Shown one piece after another: positions 43,782 to 52,973 of a stretch of 64,000 bases of DNA; position 1 is the stretch's first letter; each line of letters begins with the position of its first letter. Below the pieces are notes generated by a model. It searched no databases, had not been told where the DNA came from, and saw only the letters and a list, made by a program, of their open reading frames with translations. The position numbers and the translations under genes are program-made. The DNA is from JAYQKL01 sp049889415 (lineage in GTDB: Bacteria > Pseudomonadota > Alphaproteobacteria > RS24), in the NCBI GenBank assembly GCA_049889415.1, contig JBMHDL010000003.1, forward strand, positions 186,001 through 250,000, in the 5' to 3' direction.

Positions 43782-44726
43782 ATGAGCCAAGATAAGCAAA
43801 AGGACACGCAACAAGATGATGGGCATGACAATGAAACTGTCCCGCGTCTTGAAAAAGAGGTTGTCTATGAGGAAGAAAATCCCGTTCTGTATGAGGTGCA
43901 CGGCCAGATTGCCTATCTGACGCTGAACCGTCCAAAATATCATAACAGCCAAAACGGGCAGATGCTCTATGCCCTGGATGACGCATTCTACCGGGCTGTC
44001 GGCGATGATGATGTGAAGGTCATTGTCCTGAAGGGCAATGGCAAGCATTTTTCCGCCGGTCATGATATTGGCACCCCCGGACGCGATTACGATATTGGCC
44101 GTGATGACCGGCGCACCATGATTTACAACCATGATAACAAACCGGGAGCCGAAAAAGCCTATATCCGCGAAATGGAGGTCTATCTTGGTTTTTGCCACAG
44201 ATGGCGCGAAGCCCCGAAGCCAACCATTGCCCAGGTTCATGGCGGATGTATTGCTGGCGGCCTGATGTTGGCATGGGTCTGCGACCTGATTGTCGCTTCC
44301 GATGACGCCTTCTTCCAAGATCCTGTTGTGCAGATGGGGTTTCCGGGGGTTGAATATTTCGCGCATCCGTTTGAACTGAATGTTCGTCAGGCCAAAGAAT
44401 TTCTGCTTTTGGGGGAACGCTGGTCAGCTGATCGGGTACTCGCTGCCGGGATGATCAACAAGGTTGTCCCCCGCGATGACCTTGATGCAACAGTTGCTGA
44501 CATGGCAGAGAGAATCGCCAAGCAACCACGTATGGCGTCACTTCTGACCAAACAAGCCTGTAACCATATTGAAAACCTGCAGGGCAAGAAAACCGGCATG
44601 GACGGAGTTTATGCCATGCATCACTTTGCCCATGCCCAAAACACCATTGCCAAAGGCGATTACATTGCCGGTTTTGATGGCAAGAAAATGGCGCAAAGCA
44701 ACAAAAAAAAGGAACAGGACAGCTGA
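43782..44726 (+). CDS. EchA13-like crotonase-family enzyme
   Basis: 314-residue enoyl-CoA hydratase-family protein. Oxyanion motifs KHFSAGHDIGTPGRDYD and GGCIAGGLMLAWVCDLIVA, then a region VEYFAHPFELNVRQAKEFLLLG. This long-insert form matches mycobacterial EchA13 by its AGHDIGTPGRD segment and PGVEYFAHP. It may hydrate an enoyl-CoA in the beta-oxidation of the HIP propionyl side chain; the exact step is an inference. The first ~35 residues are polar (QDKQKDTQQDDGHDNE) and probably disordered. It overlaps the IpdC start by TGATG. Confidence 0.82.
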   Translation: MSQDKQKDTQQDDGHDNETVPRLEKEVVYEEENPVLYEVHGQIAYLTLNRPKYHNSQNGQMLYALDDAFYRAVGDDDVKVIVLKGNGKHFSAGHDIGTPGRDYDIGRDDRRTMIYNHDNKPGAEKAYIREMEVYLGFCHRWREAPKPTIAQVHGGCIAGGLMLAWVCDLIVASDDAFFQDPVVQMGFPGVEYFAHPFELNVRQAKEFLLLGERWSADRVLAAGMINKVVPRDDLDATVADMAERIAKQPRMASLLTKQACNHIENLQGKKTGMDGVYAMHHFAHAQNTIAKGDYIAGFDGKKMAQSNKKKEQDS

Positions 44727-45787
44727 TGGCTTTTGACACCGCCCTCACCCGTACACTTGGCTGCCAACACCCGGTCATCCAGACCGCCATGGGTTGGGTG
44801 GCGACGTCGCAGCTTGTGCAGGCAAGCGTGCGGGCCGGTGCCATGGGGTTTCTGGCTGCGGCCGTCATGGATGCCGACGAATGCGAAGCTGAAATCAGAA
44901 CCATCAAACAAGCCACGCAAAACCCTTTCGGAGTCAACTTTCATTCGTTCCAGAAAGACGCTGACCGAATTATTGACATGTGCATTGATTATGAGGTGGC
45001 GGCAATTTCCTACGGACGCTCCCCCTCATCAAAAATCATTGATAAGGTCAAAGCCGCCGGTATCAAATGCGTACCGACCATTGGAGCCAGCAAACACGCC
45101 GCCAAAGCCGTGGAGATGGGGGCTGATGTCCTGGTCTGCCAGGGACAGGAGGGCGGCGGCCATACTGGCTTCACCCCTACCTGGTTACTTTTGGGACAGG
45201 TACTTGACCAAAATCTCGGGGTTCCGGTTGTCGCCTGCGGCGGGTTTAAAGATGGTCGCGGCCTTGCTGCGGCCCTGTCTTTCGGAGCTGATGGCATCGC
45301 CATGGGAACGCGCTTCATGATGTCCAAGGAAAGCCCGACCCCGGATCCGACCAAACAAGCCTATCTGGATGCCGAAGTCACCAACATTCCGGTATCCACA
45401 AAACTCGACGGCCTGCCGCAGCGCATGGTGATGAACAAAATGTTGCAGGATCTTGAAAACGCTTCACCCCTCGGCATGTTGTACCGCGCCATTGTCAACG
45501 GCTTCCGTTACAAATCCCAGGCCAACATGTCCATGTTCGATATGGTCAAGACCGCTTGGGGCATGGCTGCCAAAACTGACATGACTCTGGGGCAAACCAT
45601 GATGGCGGGCAACGCCCCGATGATCATCCAAAAAGCGATGATTGAAGGCAACACGGAAAAAGGGGTATTGCCGAGTGGGCAAATTGCCGGCCTGATCGAT
45701 GACCTGCCATCGGCCGAAGACATTATCAGCGGCATTATCAAGGATGCCGTAAACTGCCAAAACACTTTTGCAGATTTGAAAGGGTAA
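44726..45787 (+). CDS. ipdC: IpdC-like flavin oxidoreductase (nitronate monooxygenase family)
   Basis: 353-residue TIM-barrel FMN protein. Motifs: GCQHPVIQTAMGWVATSQL, VLVCQGQEGGGHTGFTP, VVACGGFKDGRGLAAALSFG for FMN phosphate, and GTRFMMSKE. Its length and its position between ipdAB and echA20 match mycobacterial IpdC (Rv3553, next to Rv3550-Rv3552), required for C/D-ring degradation. Family members oxidise nitronates, but context argues for a steroid-CoA substrate. It is a paralogue of the gene at 19.6 kb. Confidence 0.86.
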   Translation: MAFDTALTRTLGCQHPVIQTAMGWVATSQLVQASVRAGAMGFLAAAVMDADECEAEIRTIKQATQNPFGVNFHSFQKDADRIIDMCIDYEVAAISYGRSPSSKIIDKVKAAGIKCVPTIGASKHAAKAVEMGADVLVCQGQEGGGHTGFTPTWLLLGQVLDQNLGVPVVACGGFKDGRGLAAALSFGADGIAMGTRFMMSKESPTPDPTKQAYLDAEVTNIPVSTKLDGLPQRMVMNKMLQDLENASPLGMLYRAIVNGFRYKSQANMSMFDMVKTAWGMAAKTDMTLGQTMMAGNAPMIIQKAMIEGNTEKGVLPSGQIAGLIDDLPSAEDIISGIIKDAVNCQNTFADLKG

Positions 45788-45789
45788 TC

Positions 45790-46554
45790 ATGGGCATTAC
45801 AACTTCCGTCACCGACCGCATCGGGGAAATCGTCTTTGACTTTCCGCCCGTCAACGCCTTTGACGACAAAACTTGGAATGAAATTCCGGCCATTGTTACG
45901 GAAATGGGCAAACGTGAAGATGTCCGCGTCATCATCATTCGCTCGGAAGGGCGCGGCTTTTGCGCCGGAGTGGACATCAAACAATTGGCAGAGACCAGTT
46001 CAGCCATTGTCGAAGTGAATAAAGGCAATTACGAAACTTTCAAGGCTATTCGTGGCTGTGAAATTCCGGTCATCAGCGCCCCGCATGGTTATGTCATTGG
46101 CGGTGGCATTGGCATGTGCGGCGCTTCCGATGTGGTGATTGCGGCGGATGACTGCTTTTTCTCCCTACCGGAAATTGACCGTGGGGCCATGGGCGGTGCC
46201 GCGCATCTGCAGCGGATGATCGGCATGCCGAAAATGCGGGCCGCTTTTTTCACCGGCGGGCAGATTACGGCCCAGGAAATGCATCGCCTGGGTGGCATTG
46301 AAAAGGTTGTGCCCCGTGACGCGCATTTAGCCGAAGTCCGGGCTTTTTCCGAAATCATAGCCAGCAAAAGTCGTGACGCCCTGCGCATCGCTAAGCAGGC
46401 CCTTAATGGCATTGAGAGTTTTGATGTCGACAAATCCTACCGCTGGGAACAAGGCTTCACGTTTGAAATGTACATGCACGAGGACAGCCAGAAGGCCCGC
46501 GACGCTTTTGTTGAAAGTGGAGAAGCGGCACGTTTTGAGGATGAACAACAATGA
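45790..46554 (+). CDS. echA20: EchA20, HIEC-CoA hydrolase (ring D opening)
   Basis: 254-residue crotonase. Visible: IGEIVFDFPPVNAFDDKTW, IIIRSEGRGFCAGVDIKQL, HGYVIGGGIGMCGASDVVIA, LPEIDRGAMGGAAHLQRM and YRWEQGFTFEMYM. The last two stretches closely match mycobacterial EchA20 (ERGALGAATHLSR and YRMEQGFTFE), which hydrolytically opens ring D of HIEC-CoA to give COCHEA-CoA, the IpdAB substrate. It lies 2 bases after ipdC and overlaps the FadE31-like gene by ATGA. Confidence 0.9.
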   Translation: MGITTSVTDRIGEIVFDFPPVNAFDDKTWNEIPAIVTEMGKREDVRVIIIRSEGRGFCAGVDIKQLAETSSAIVEVNKGNYETFKAIRGCEIPVISAPHGYVIGGGIGMCGASDVVIAADDCFFSLPEIDRGAMGGAAHLQRMIGMPKMRAAFFTGGQITAQEMHRLGGIEKVVPRDAHLAEVRAFSEIIASKSRDALRIAKQALNGIESFDVDKSYRWEQGFTFEMYMHEDSQKARDAFVESGEAARFEDEQQ

Positions 46555-47705
46555 ATGTAGATTTCAGTCCCGAACAAAATGATTTTCGCGCCGAAATCAG
46601 GGCATGGCTGGAGGCCCATGTCCCCGCCAAGCGTCTGCCGTCTCTTGACACCGAAGAGGGCTTTGAAGTGCACCGCGAATGGGAGCGCACCCTGCATAAG
46701 GATAATTGGGGCATGGTCACCTGGCCCAAGGAATATGGTGGACGCGGTTGTGACTTGATTGACTGGCTGATTTTCGAAGAGGAATATTACCGCGCCGACG
46801 CCCCTGCCCGAGTAAGCCAAAACGGTATTTTCCTGCTTGGCCCAACCATTATGGAATATGGCACCGAAGAACAGAAAAAACGATTTTTGCCGCGTATGGC
46901 ATCCGGTGAAGAAATATGGGCGCAGGCCTGGTCCGAGCCGGGAGCCGGCAGCGATATGGCTGGTATCCGCAGTAAAGCTGTCCGTGACGGTGACCATTAT
47001 GTCATCAGTGGACAGAAAACCTGGTCATCACGGGCCGTTTTTGCGGATTGGTGTTTCGGCCTGTTCCGCACCGACCCTGACAGCAGCCGCCATAAGGGGC
47101 TGTCAAAAATTCTGGTACCACTGGACAGTGAAGGCCTGACCATCCGTCCGATTGCACAGCTTGACGGCGACCCCGGCTTTGCCGAACTGTTTTTTGATGA
47201 GGTCCGCGTCCCAGTAGATAATCTGCTCGGACCTGAACATGGCGGCTGGGGTGTCGCCATGGCGACCGCAGGCTTTGAACGCGGCCTGTTGCTGCGATCT
47301 CCGGCCCGGTTCCAAGCGGCAGCAAGCCGTTTGGTGAAACTCTACAAAAACCACGCCAATCGGCTCTCTCCCGGCGTCAAGGATCAGGTCATGCAGGCTT
47401 GGGTAGATACGGAACGTTTTGCCGCTGCCACATATGCTCTAGTTTCTCAGGTGAATGCCGGTGCCTCGATTTCGTCAGAGTCCAGCGCAAATAAAATTTT
47501 CTGGTCGGAAATGGATCGGCATCTGCACCGCACAGCCATGAGCATTATGGGCGCGCAGGCGGAACTTGAGGAGGGTTTGGAGGCAATTGACGGCGGCCGC
47601 TGGCTGGATGGCTATATGTTCTCCCTGGCCGGACCGATTTATGCCGGCACAAATGAAATTCAGCGCAACATTCTGGCCGAGCGTGTGCTCGGACTGCCGC
47701 GGTAA
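46551..47705 (+). CDS. FadE31-like acyl-CoA dehydrogenase, large subunit
   Basis: 384-residue acyl-CoA dehydrogenase. MVTWPKEYGGRG, EEEYYRADAPARVSQNGIFL, IWAQAWSEPGAGSDMAGIR for FAD binding, and FSLAGPIYAGTNEIQRNILA near the C-terminus. IWAQAWSEP, the following SGQKTWSSRA and FERG closely match FadE31. Mycobacterial steroid ACADs are alpha2-beta2 heteromers, and here the shorter partner gene follows after 9 bases. Predicted substrate is an acyl-CoA derived from C/D ring opening. Confidence 0.85.
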   Translation: MNVDFSPEQNDFRAEIRAWLEAHVPAKRLPSLDTEEGFEVHREWERTLHKDNWGMVTWPKEYGGRGCDLIDWLIFEEEYYRADAPARVSQNGIFLLGPTIMEYGTEEQKKRFLPRMASGEEIWAQAWSEPGAGSDMAGIRSKAVRDGDHYVISGQKTWSSRAVFADWCFGLFRTDPDSSRHKGLSKILVPLDSEGLTIRPIAQLDGDPGFAELFFDEVRVPVDNLLGPEHGGWGVAMATAGFERGLLLRSPARFQAAASRLVKLYKNHANRLSPGVKDQVMQAWVDTERFAAATYALVSQVNAGASISSESSANKIFWSEMDRHLHRTAMSIMGAQAELEEGLEAIDGGRWLDGYMFSLAGPIYAGTNEIQRNILAERVLGLPR

Positions 47706-47714
47706 GAGGGTGAT

Positions 47715-48692
47715 ATGGATTTTCGTTTCACTGATGACCAGCAGGAACTGATCGACGCCGCCAAACAGTTTTTTGACGGGGAACATACGACGGAACGCAT
47801 GCGCGCCCAGCTAGATGGTAAGGACGTCCCGCCACTGTGGAATCAATGCGCCGAACTTGGCCTGCTCGGCATTTTGGCGGATGAGCAACAGGGTGGACTG
47901 GGACAGGACTTTACAGTCATGACCGCCATCGCAGAGGCCGCCGGCTATGCAGGTTTTGCCGAGCCTTTGGTTGAGACCGCAGGACTTGTTGTTCCTCTGC
48001 TTCAGGATATGGGAGAAACTGAAAAGCTTGAGCAGGTAATTGCCGGCAGCCTCAGGATCGCGCCACTCTCTCCACGACTGTTTGCCGTTCAGGATGCAGA
48101 CCAGTGCGATTATTTCATCGCGACCCATGCTGAAGGCGCCTCATTAATCGGTAAGGATGAGGTAGACATCACGCCCCTGCAGTCCATTGACCCATTGCGT
48201 AAGGTCTTCAAGGTCAGTCATGCGGCGGAAGGATGTCCACTGTCCGACCGTAACGGCGCCATTCTCAGTGCCGCGCAAATTTGCGGCCTCACAAGGCGCA
48301 TCATTGATATTTCCGTCGAGTACGCCAAGGACCGGGAACAGTTCGGCCAGCCGATCGGCGCCTTTCAGGCAATCAAACATCATCTTGCCAACGTCCACAC
48401 CCAATTGGAATTCACCAGACCGACTGTCTTTCTGGCAGCATTACAAGGTGGCCGTGCCGTCCATCAGGCCAAGATTGCCGCGGCCGAAACCGGCATATTG
48501 GCTGCTGAAACCGGTATTCAGGTTCACGGCGGCATGGGCTACACTTATGAGGTCAACCTGCACCTGTTCATGAAACGCATCTGGGCGGTTTCCGCTGAAT
48601 GGGGTGACAAGAATGACCATTTGAACATTTTGACACCACTGGTATTGGGGGATGATGCCCCCATTGGCCCTGGTGCAAGTTTTGAGGCTTAG
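47715..48692 (+). CDS. FadE32/FadE33-like acyl-CoA dehydrogenase, small subunit
   Basis: 325-residue short acyl-CoA dehydrogenase. MDFRFTDDQQELIDAAKQFF at the start, GILADEQQGGLGQDFTVM, YAKDREQFGQPIGAFQAIKH and IQVHGGMGYTYEVNLHLFMK near the end. Middle-domain motifs are degenerate, as in the beta subunits FadE32 and FadE33. Together with the FadE31-like gene directly upstream it should form a heterotetramer. AGAGGG before the start; fadA6 is 9 bases downstream. Confidence 0.83.
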   Translation: MDFRFTDDQQELIDAAKQFFDGEHTTERMRAQLDGKDVPPLWNQCAELGLLGILADEQQGGLGQDFTVMTAIAEAAGYAGFAEPLVETAGLVVPLLQDMGETEKLEQVIAGSLRIAPLSPRLFAVQDADQCDYFIATHAEGASLIGKDEVDITPLQSIDPLRKVFKVSHAAEGCPLSDRNGAILSAAQICGLTRRIIDISVEYAKDREQFGQPIGAFQAIKHHLANVHTQLEFTRPTVFLAALQGGRAVHQAKIAAAETGILAAETGIQVHGGMGYTYEVNLHLFMKRIWAVSAEWGDKNDHLNILTPLVLGDDAPIGPGASFEA

Positions 48693-48701
48693 GAGAAGAA
48701 T

Positions 48702-49853
48702 ATGGCTGAAGCTTATATTGTTGACGCAATCCGCACACCAACCGGTCGCCGGAAGGGAACTTTAGCACCGGTTCACGGCGCCGATTTGGGTGGGTTCATC
48801 CTGAAACAAATCGTCGAACGCAACGGCATTCCAGACAGCGACTATGATGACGTGATATTCGGCTGCATTGATGCCGTAGGTCCGCTTGCCGGCGATATTG
48901 CTCGAACCTGTTGGCTTGCCGCCGGTCTCGATCAGGCCGTGCCAGGCGTAACCATTGACCGGCAATGCGGCTCGTCCCAACAGGCGGTACATTTCGCCGC
49001 TCAGGCTATCATGTCGGGGACGCAAGATGTCGTTATCGCCGGTGGTGTCCAGACCATGACCCAAATTCCAATCAGTTATGCCATGCTGGCGGCGCAACCG
49101 CTCGGTTTCACAGACCCGTTCAGCGGCTCGAAAGGCTGGCAGGACCGCTATGGCGACGTCGCCATTTCGCAATACAAATCCGCCGACATGATTGCCGATA
49201 AATGGGGCATCAGTCGCGAGGAGATGGAAGCCTATGCACTTGAAAGCCATCAGCGCGGCGCCAAGGCCATTGATGAAGGACGCTTCGAGAATGAAATTAT
49301 CCCGTTTGAAGGGCTGGAGACGGATGAAACCGTCCGTCGTGATACGACACTTGAGAAAATGGCGACGCTGGATGTCCTTCCCGACTGCCAGTTCATTCAC
49401 GCCGGTGTTTCCAGCCAGACTTGTGACGCCTCTTCGGCTGTTCTGCTGGTGTCGGAAGATGCGTTGAAGCGTTATGACCTCACACCGCGGGCGCGGATAC
49501 ACCATATGAGCGTTCGGGCGGATGATCCGGTATGGATGCTGACGGCCCCCATACCGGCAACCGAATATGCCCTCAAGCGCGCCGGCATGTCGCTGGATGA
49601 TATTGATCTGGTTGAAATCAATGAAGCCTTTGCATCCGTTCCGATGGCATGGCTCAAGGATACCGGATATCCGCATGAAAAAACCAATGTCAATGGCGGC
49701 GCCATCTCGCTTGGGCACCCCATTGGGGCGACCGGCACCAAGCTGATGTCAACACTGCTCAACGAATTGGAACGCACCGGCGGACGCTATGGCCTGCAGA
49801 CCATGTGTGAAGGTGGTGGACAGGCCAATGTCACGATCATTGAGAGACTTTAA
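48702..49853 (+). CDS. fadA6: FadA6-like thiolase
   Basis: 383-residue thiolase. Nucleophile Cys89 in TIDRQCGSSQQAVHFAAQ, the His in NGGAISLGHPIGATGTKL, and the second Cys in QTMCEGGGQANV near the end. Length and operon position fit FadA6, which performs thiolytic cleavage late in C/D-ring degradation and yields acetyl-CoA. General acetyl-CoA acetyltransferases have the same motifs, so the assignment is by context. AGGAGA precedes the start at 48702. Confidence 0.87.
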   Translation: MAEAYIVDAIRTPTGRRKGTLAPVHGADLGGFILKQIVERNGIPDSDYDDVIFGCIDAVGPLAGDIARTCWLAAGLDQAVPGVTIDRQCGSSQQAVHFAAQAIMSGTQDVVIAGGVQTMTQIPISYAMLAAQPLGFTDPFSGSKGWQDRYGDVAISQYKSADMIADKWGISREEMEAYALESHQRGAKAIDEGRFENEIIPFEGLETDETVRRDTTLEKMATLDVLPDCQFIHAGVSSQTCDASSAVLLVSEDALKRYDLTPRARIHHMSVRADDPVWMLTAPIPATEYALKRAGMSLDDIDLVEINEAFASVPMAWLKDTGYPHEKTNVNGGAISLGHPIGATGTKLMSTLLNELERTGGRYGLQTMCEGGGQANVTIIERL

Positions 49854-49854
49854 A

Positions 49855-50736
49855 ATGGGAAACTTTGTCGATAACAGAACCGTCATTGTTACCGGCGCCG
49901 GCGGCGGCTTAGGACGTTCCTACGCCCTTGCTCTGGGCACGGAAGGTGCCAATGTGGTCGTCAATGACATCAATGCTGAGACCGGCCAGGCCACAGTAGA
50001 TGACATCATCGCCCAGGGTGGCACGGCAATGCTCGCCTTGAATAATATCACTGACTATGCCGACTCAGGAGAGATGGTAAAAGCCACAATAGAGACCTAT
50101 GGCGATCTACATGCCGTAGTCAACAATGCCGGCAACAACCGCGACCGGATGTTCACATCGCTGAGTGAAGAGGATTGGGATGCCGTCATCAGCGTGCATC
50201 TGAAAGGGCATTTCTGCACATCCTCCCATGCGGCAAAATACTGGCGTGAAAAATCAAAAAACGGAGAAGACCCGAAAGGCCGTATCATCAATACAAGTTC
50301 CGGTGCCGGGCTTCAGGGCTCGATAGGGCAAACCAATTACTCAGCCGCCAAGGGCGGCATATTGGCTCTGACCCTCAACCAGGCGGCAGAATTGCGCCGC
50401 TATGGCATTACCGCCAACGCCGTCGCACCAAACGCCCGAACTGGCATGACGGAAACGGTGTTCGCCGAAATGATGAAAAAACCGGAGGATGGCCGCTTTG
50501 ACCAATATGACCCGGCCAATATCGCGCCGCTGATTGTTTATTTGTGCAGCGAGGCGTCAGAGGATGTGACCGGCCATTGTTTTGAACCGTTCGGGGGTAA
50601 ACTATCGATTTCAGACGGTCACAAGACCGGGCCGATCAAAGATAAGGGCGAGCGGTATGATGTGTCTGAAATCCATGATGTTATTGAAGAATTGATTAAA
50701 ATCACCCCGCCGGCCCAGAAAGTATATGGAACCTGA
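49855..50736 (+). CDS. SDR similar to mycobacterial Rv3548c
   Basis: 293-residue SDR: TGAGGGLGRSYALALGTEG, VVVNDINAETG, VVNNAGNNRDRMFTS, Tyr-Lys in TNYSAAKGGILALTLNQA, then a long C-terminal tail ending TPPAQKVYGT. This length and the NRDR segment are seen in the multifunctional-type hydroxyacyl-CoA dehydrogenases and in Rv3548c of the mycobacterial cholesterol regulon. It may oxidise a 3-hydroxyacyl-CoA intermediate. Start at 49855 is 1 base after the thiolase stop. Confidence 0.78.
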   Translation: MGNFVDNRTVIVTGAGGGLGRSYALALGTEGANVVVNDINAETGQATVDDIIAQGGTAMLALNNITDYADSGEMVKATIETYGDLHAVVNNAGNNRDRMFTSLSEEDWDAVISVHLKGHFCTSSHAAKYWREKSKNGEDPKGRIINTSSGAGLQGSIGQTNYSAAKGGILALTLNQAAELRRYGITANAVAPNARTGMTETVFAEMMKKPEDGRFDQYDPANIAPLIVYLCSEASEDVTGHCFEPFGGKLSISDGHKTGPIKDKGERYDVSEIHDVIEELIKITPPAQKVYGT

Positions 50737-50739
50737 AAC

Positions 50740-51816
50740 ATGGCGCACTTTCCGTTTAATGAAGATCATGACATGATCCGTGATGTCGTCAGAGGATGGC
50801 TCAAGGATTGGGACGATTACGGACAAAAACAGCACCTCATCGCCAAATCCGGCCGGGCCTATGACCCTGAGGGCTGGAAGACCTTTGCACAGGAACAGGG
50901 CATGGCCGGCATTTCCATACCAGAGGCCTATGGCGGTGCCGGACTTGGGCATCTTGGCCGTGCCGTGGTGATGGAGGAAACGGGATATGTCTTGTTCCCC
51001 TCACCCTTTTTCTCAACCTGTGTGATTTGCGCGGACATCATTGAGGCTTTCGGCTCCGAGGATATGAAATCCGAATGGCTCGGAAACATTGCGGCAGGCG
51101 AAAAGATTTTGAGTTTTGTTGATGCCCGCGGTCTCACAGATAATTCCGGTAAGGTCAAACTTGTTTTGGACGCACAGTTTGCAGACATGCTGCTGGTCGC
51201 CCTGCCCGTGCATACGGGCAGCAGCAAAATCATCATGGTTTCGCCTGATGCAGAAGGCATTACGATAACGCCAAACGAAACGGTGGATTCAATGCGGGCG
51301 CTTGCAGAAGTTTCCCTGAACGGGTTTAACCCAGAAGGCGCCGAAATGCTGGCTGAAATCGGCAATGAGGATCTCGACAGGGTTCTGACGGTTGCCTATG
51401 GCGCCTTGGCGGCCGAATGCGTCGGCGGGTCACAGAGATGCCTGGACATGACCTTGGACTATGCGGAACAAAGGGTTCAGTTTGACCGCCCGATTGCCTC
51501 GTTCCAAGCGGTCAAGCATAGATGTGCCGATATGTTTATCAATCTAGAATCAGCCCGCTCAGCCGCCTACTATGCCGCCGATGCAGATGAGAATGAGGAA
51601 AGACTCGAGGCTTATCTGATTGCCAAACCCTATGCCAGTGAAGCCTATTTCAGCATTGCGGCAGACGCCATCCAGATGCATGGCGGCATCGGCTTCACCT
51701 GGGAATACCCCCTGCATTATTTTTTCAAACGCGCCCGCGCCAATAAGAGCCTGTTTCATTCCGTCGAGGCCTCTTATGATCGGCTGGCTTCCCTGATCAG
51801 TGAAGGAGCCACATGA
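50740..51816 (+). CDS. Acyl-CoA dehydrogenase, small subunit partner of FadE30-like
   Basis: 358-residue acyl-CoA dehydrogenase-fold protein. IPEAYGGAGLGHLGRAVVME, LDYAEQRVQFDRPIASFQAV, and IQMHGGIGFTWEYPLHYFFK near the C-terminus. The middle domain lacks the usual tight FAD-loop motif, as in small subunits. The FadE30-like large subunit overlaps its end by 4 bases. A second small/large ACAD pair, in addition to the one at 46.6-48.7 kb, is therefore present in this operon. Confidence 0.8.
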   Translation: MAHFPFNEDHDMIRDVVRGWLKDWDDYGQKQHLIAKSGRAYDPEGWKTFAQEQGMAGISIPEAYGGAGLGHLGRAVVMEETGYVLFPSPFFSTCVICADIIEAFGSEDMKSEWLGNIAAGEKILSFVDARGLTDNSGKVKLVLDAQFADMLLVALPVHTGSSKIIMVSPDAEGITITPNETVDSMRALAEVSLNGFNPEGAEMLAEIGNEDLDRVLTVAYGALAAECVGGSQRCLDMTLDYAEQRVQFDRPIASFQAVKHRCADMFINLESARSAAYYAADADENEERLEAYLIAKPYASEAYFSIAADAIQMHGGIGFTWEYPLHYFFKRARANKSLFHSVEASYDRLASLISEGAT

Positions 51817-52973
51817 TGGACATCCGCGAAGAAATCAATCAATGGCTGTCGGAAAACCTGTCCGGCGAATATGAAAAAGTCAGATGGCGCGGCTGTCCGG
51901 GTGACGAGGACGCCTATCCTGAATTACGCAAGGCGTGGGAACAAAAGCTCGGTGCGGCAGGCTTTATCGGCCTTTCCTGGCCGCAGGAATATGGCGGGCG
52001 CGATCTCGGGCTAATGGACATTGTCGCTTATAATGAGGAATATGCCCGCCATGGCGGCCCCGGGCGAGCCGGTCACATCGGGGAAACACTGGTCGCCCCA
52101 ACCATTATAGCATTCGGTACCGAAGAGCAAAAACAACGCTTCCTACCCGGCATCAAGGAAGGCCGGGAGTTCTGGTGTCAGGGCTATTCTGAACCAAATG
52201 CCGGGTCGGATTTGTCAAACCTGAAAACCAAAGCTGAATTGGTCGGCGATGAATGGGTTTTGAATGGTCAGAAAATCTGGACATCATTGGCCCATGAGTC
52301 CGACTGGGTGTTTGTCGTCGCCCGCGCCGTTGAAGGCTCCAAGGGCCGCGACGGTTTGGTTTTCCTGTTGGTACCGCTCAATCAAGACGGGATTGAAATA
52401 CGACCCATCCACCAGATCAGCGGTTCAGCGGAATTCAATGAAGTCTATTTCACGGACGCCAAAACCAGCCAGGCAAACATTATCGGCGAGGTTGGCGAAG
52501 GCTGGAAAATCGCCATGGCTCTCCTTGCCTTTGAGCGCGGAACATCCACCCTTGGGCAGCAAATGCTGTTCAAAAGTGAGCTCGACATGATTATTGATAT
52601 CGCCAAACGCAACGGCGCCATGGGCAATCCCTTGATCCGCCAGCGCATCGCCAAAGCCCATGCCGGCTTGAAGGTCATGCGATTCAATGCTCTGCGCATG
52701 CTCAACGGAACGGAGAACGGCACCATGACCAAGGAGGGGTACATCTCCAAAATCTTCTGGGCCACATGGCATCGCGATCTTGGCGAACTGGCCATGGATG
52801 TTGTCGGGGATGAGGCCGAGCTTGTTGATGGCGAGTTTAGCCGCATGCAAAAACTGTTCCTGTACACACGGGCTGACACGATTTACGCCGGCACCAATCA
52901 GATACAGCGCAACATGATTGCCGAACGGGCACTCGGTATGCCCAAAGAACCAAGAGGTTTCAACAATGGTTGA
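51813..52973 (+). CDS. FadE30-like acyl-CoA dehydrogenase, large subunit
   Basis: 386-residue acyl-CoA dehydrogenase. LSWPQEYGGRDLGLMDIVA, FWCQGYSEPNAGSDLSNLK, VLNGQKIWTSLAHESDWVFV, FNEVYFTDAK, FERGTSTLGQQM and TIYAGTNQIQRNMIAERALG. CQGYSEPxAGSDL, the LNGQKIWTSLAH segment and FERGxSTLGQQ match FadE30, the dehydrogenase acting on HIP-CoA-type thioesters. Encoded as a pair with the preceding small subunit; ATG overlaps its stop (ATGA). The end overlaps ipdF. Confidence 0.86.
   Translation: MMDIREEINQWLSENLSGEYEKVRWRGCPGDEDAYPELRKAWEQKLGAAGFIGLSWPQEYGGRDLGLMDIVAYNEEYARHGGPGRAGHIGETLVAPTIIAFGTEEQKQRFLPGIKEGREFWCQGYSEPNAGSDLSNLKTKAELVGDEWVLNGQKIWTSLAHESDWVFVVARAVEGSKGRDGLVFLLVPLNQDGIEIRPIHQISGSAEFNEVYFTDAKTSQANIIGEVGEGWKIAMALLAFERGTSTLGQQMLFKSELDMIIDIAKRNGAMGNPLIRQRIAKAHAGLKVMRFNALRMLNGTENGTMTKEGYISKIFWATWHRDLGELAMDVVGDEAELVDGEFSRMQKLFLYTRADTIYAGTNQIQRNMIAERALGMPKEPRGFNNG

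Noticed and set aside
48762..49718. Long - strand open frame opposite the fadA6 thiolase.
   Set aside because: The + strand frame has the full thiolase Cys/His/Cys motif set; the antisense frame has no recognisable domain.
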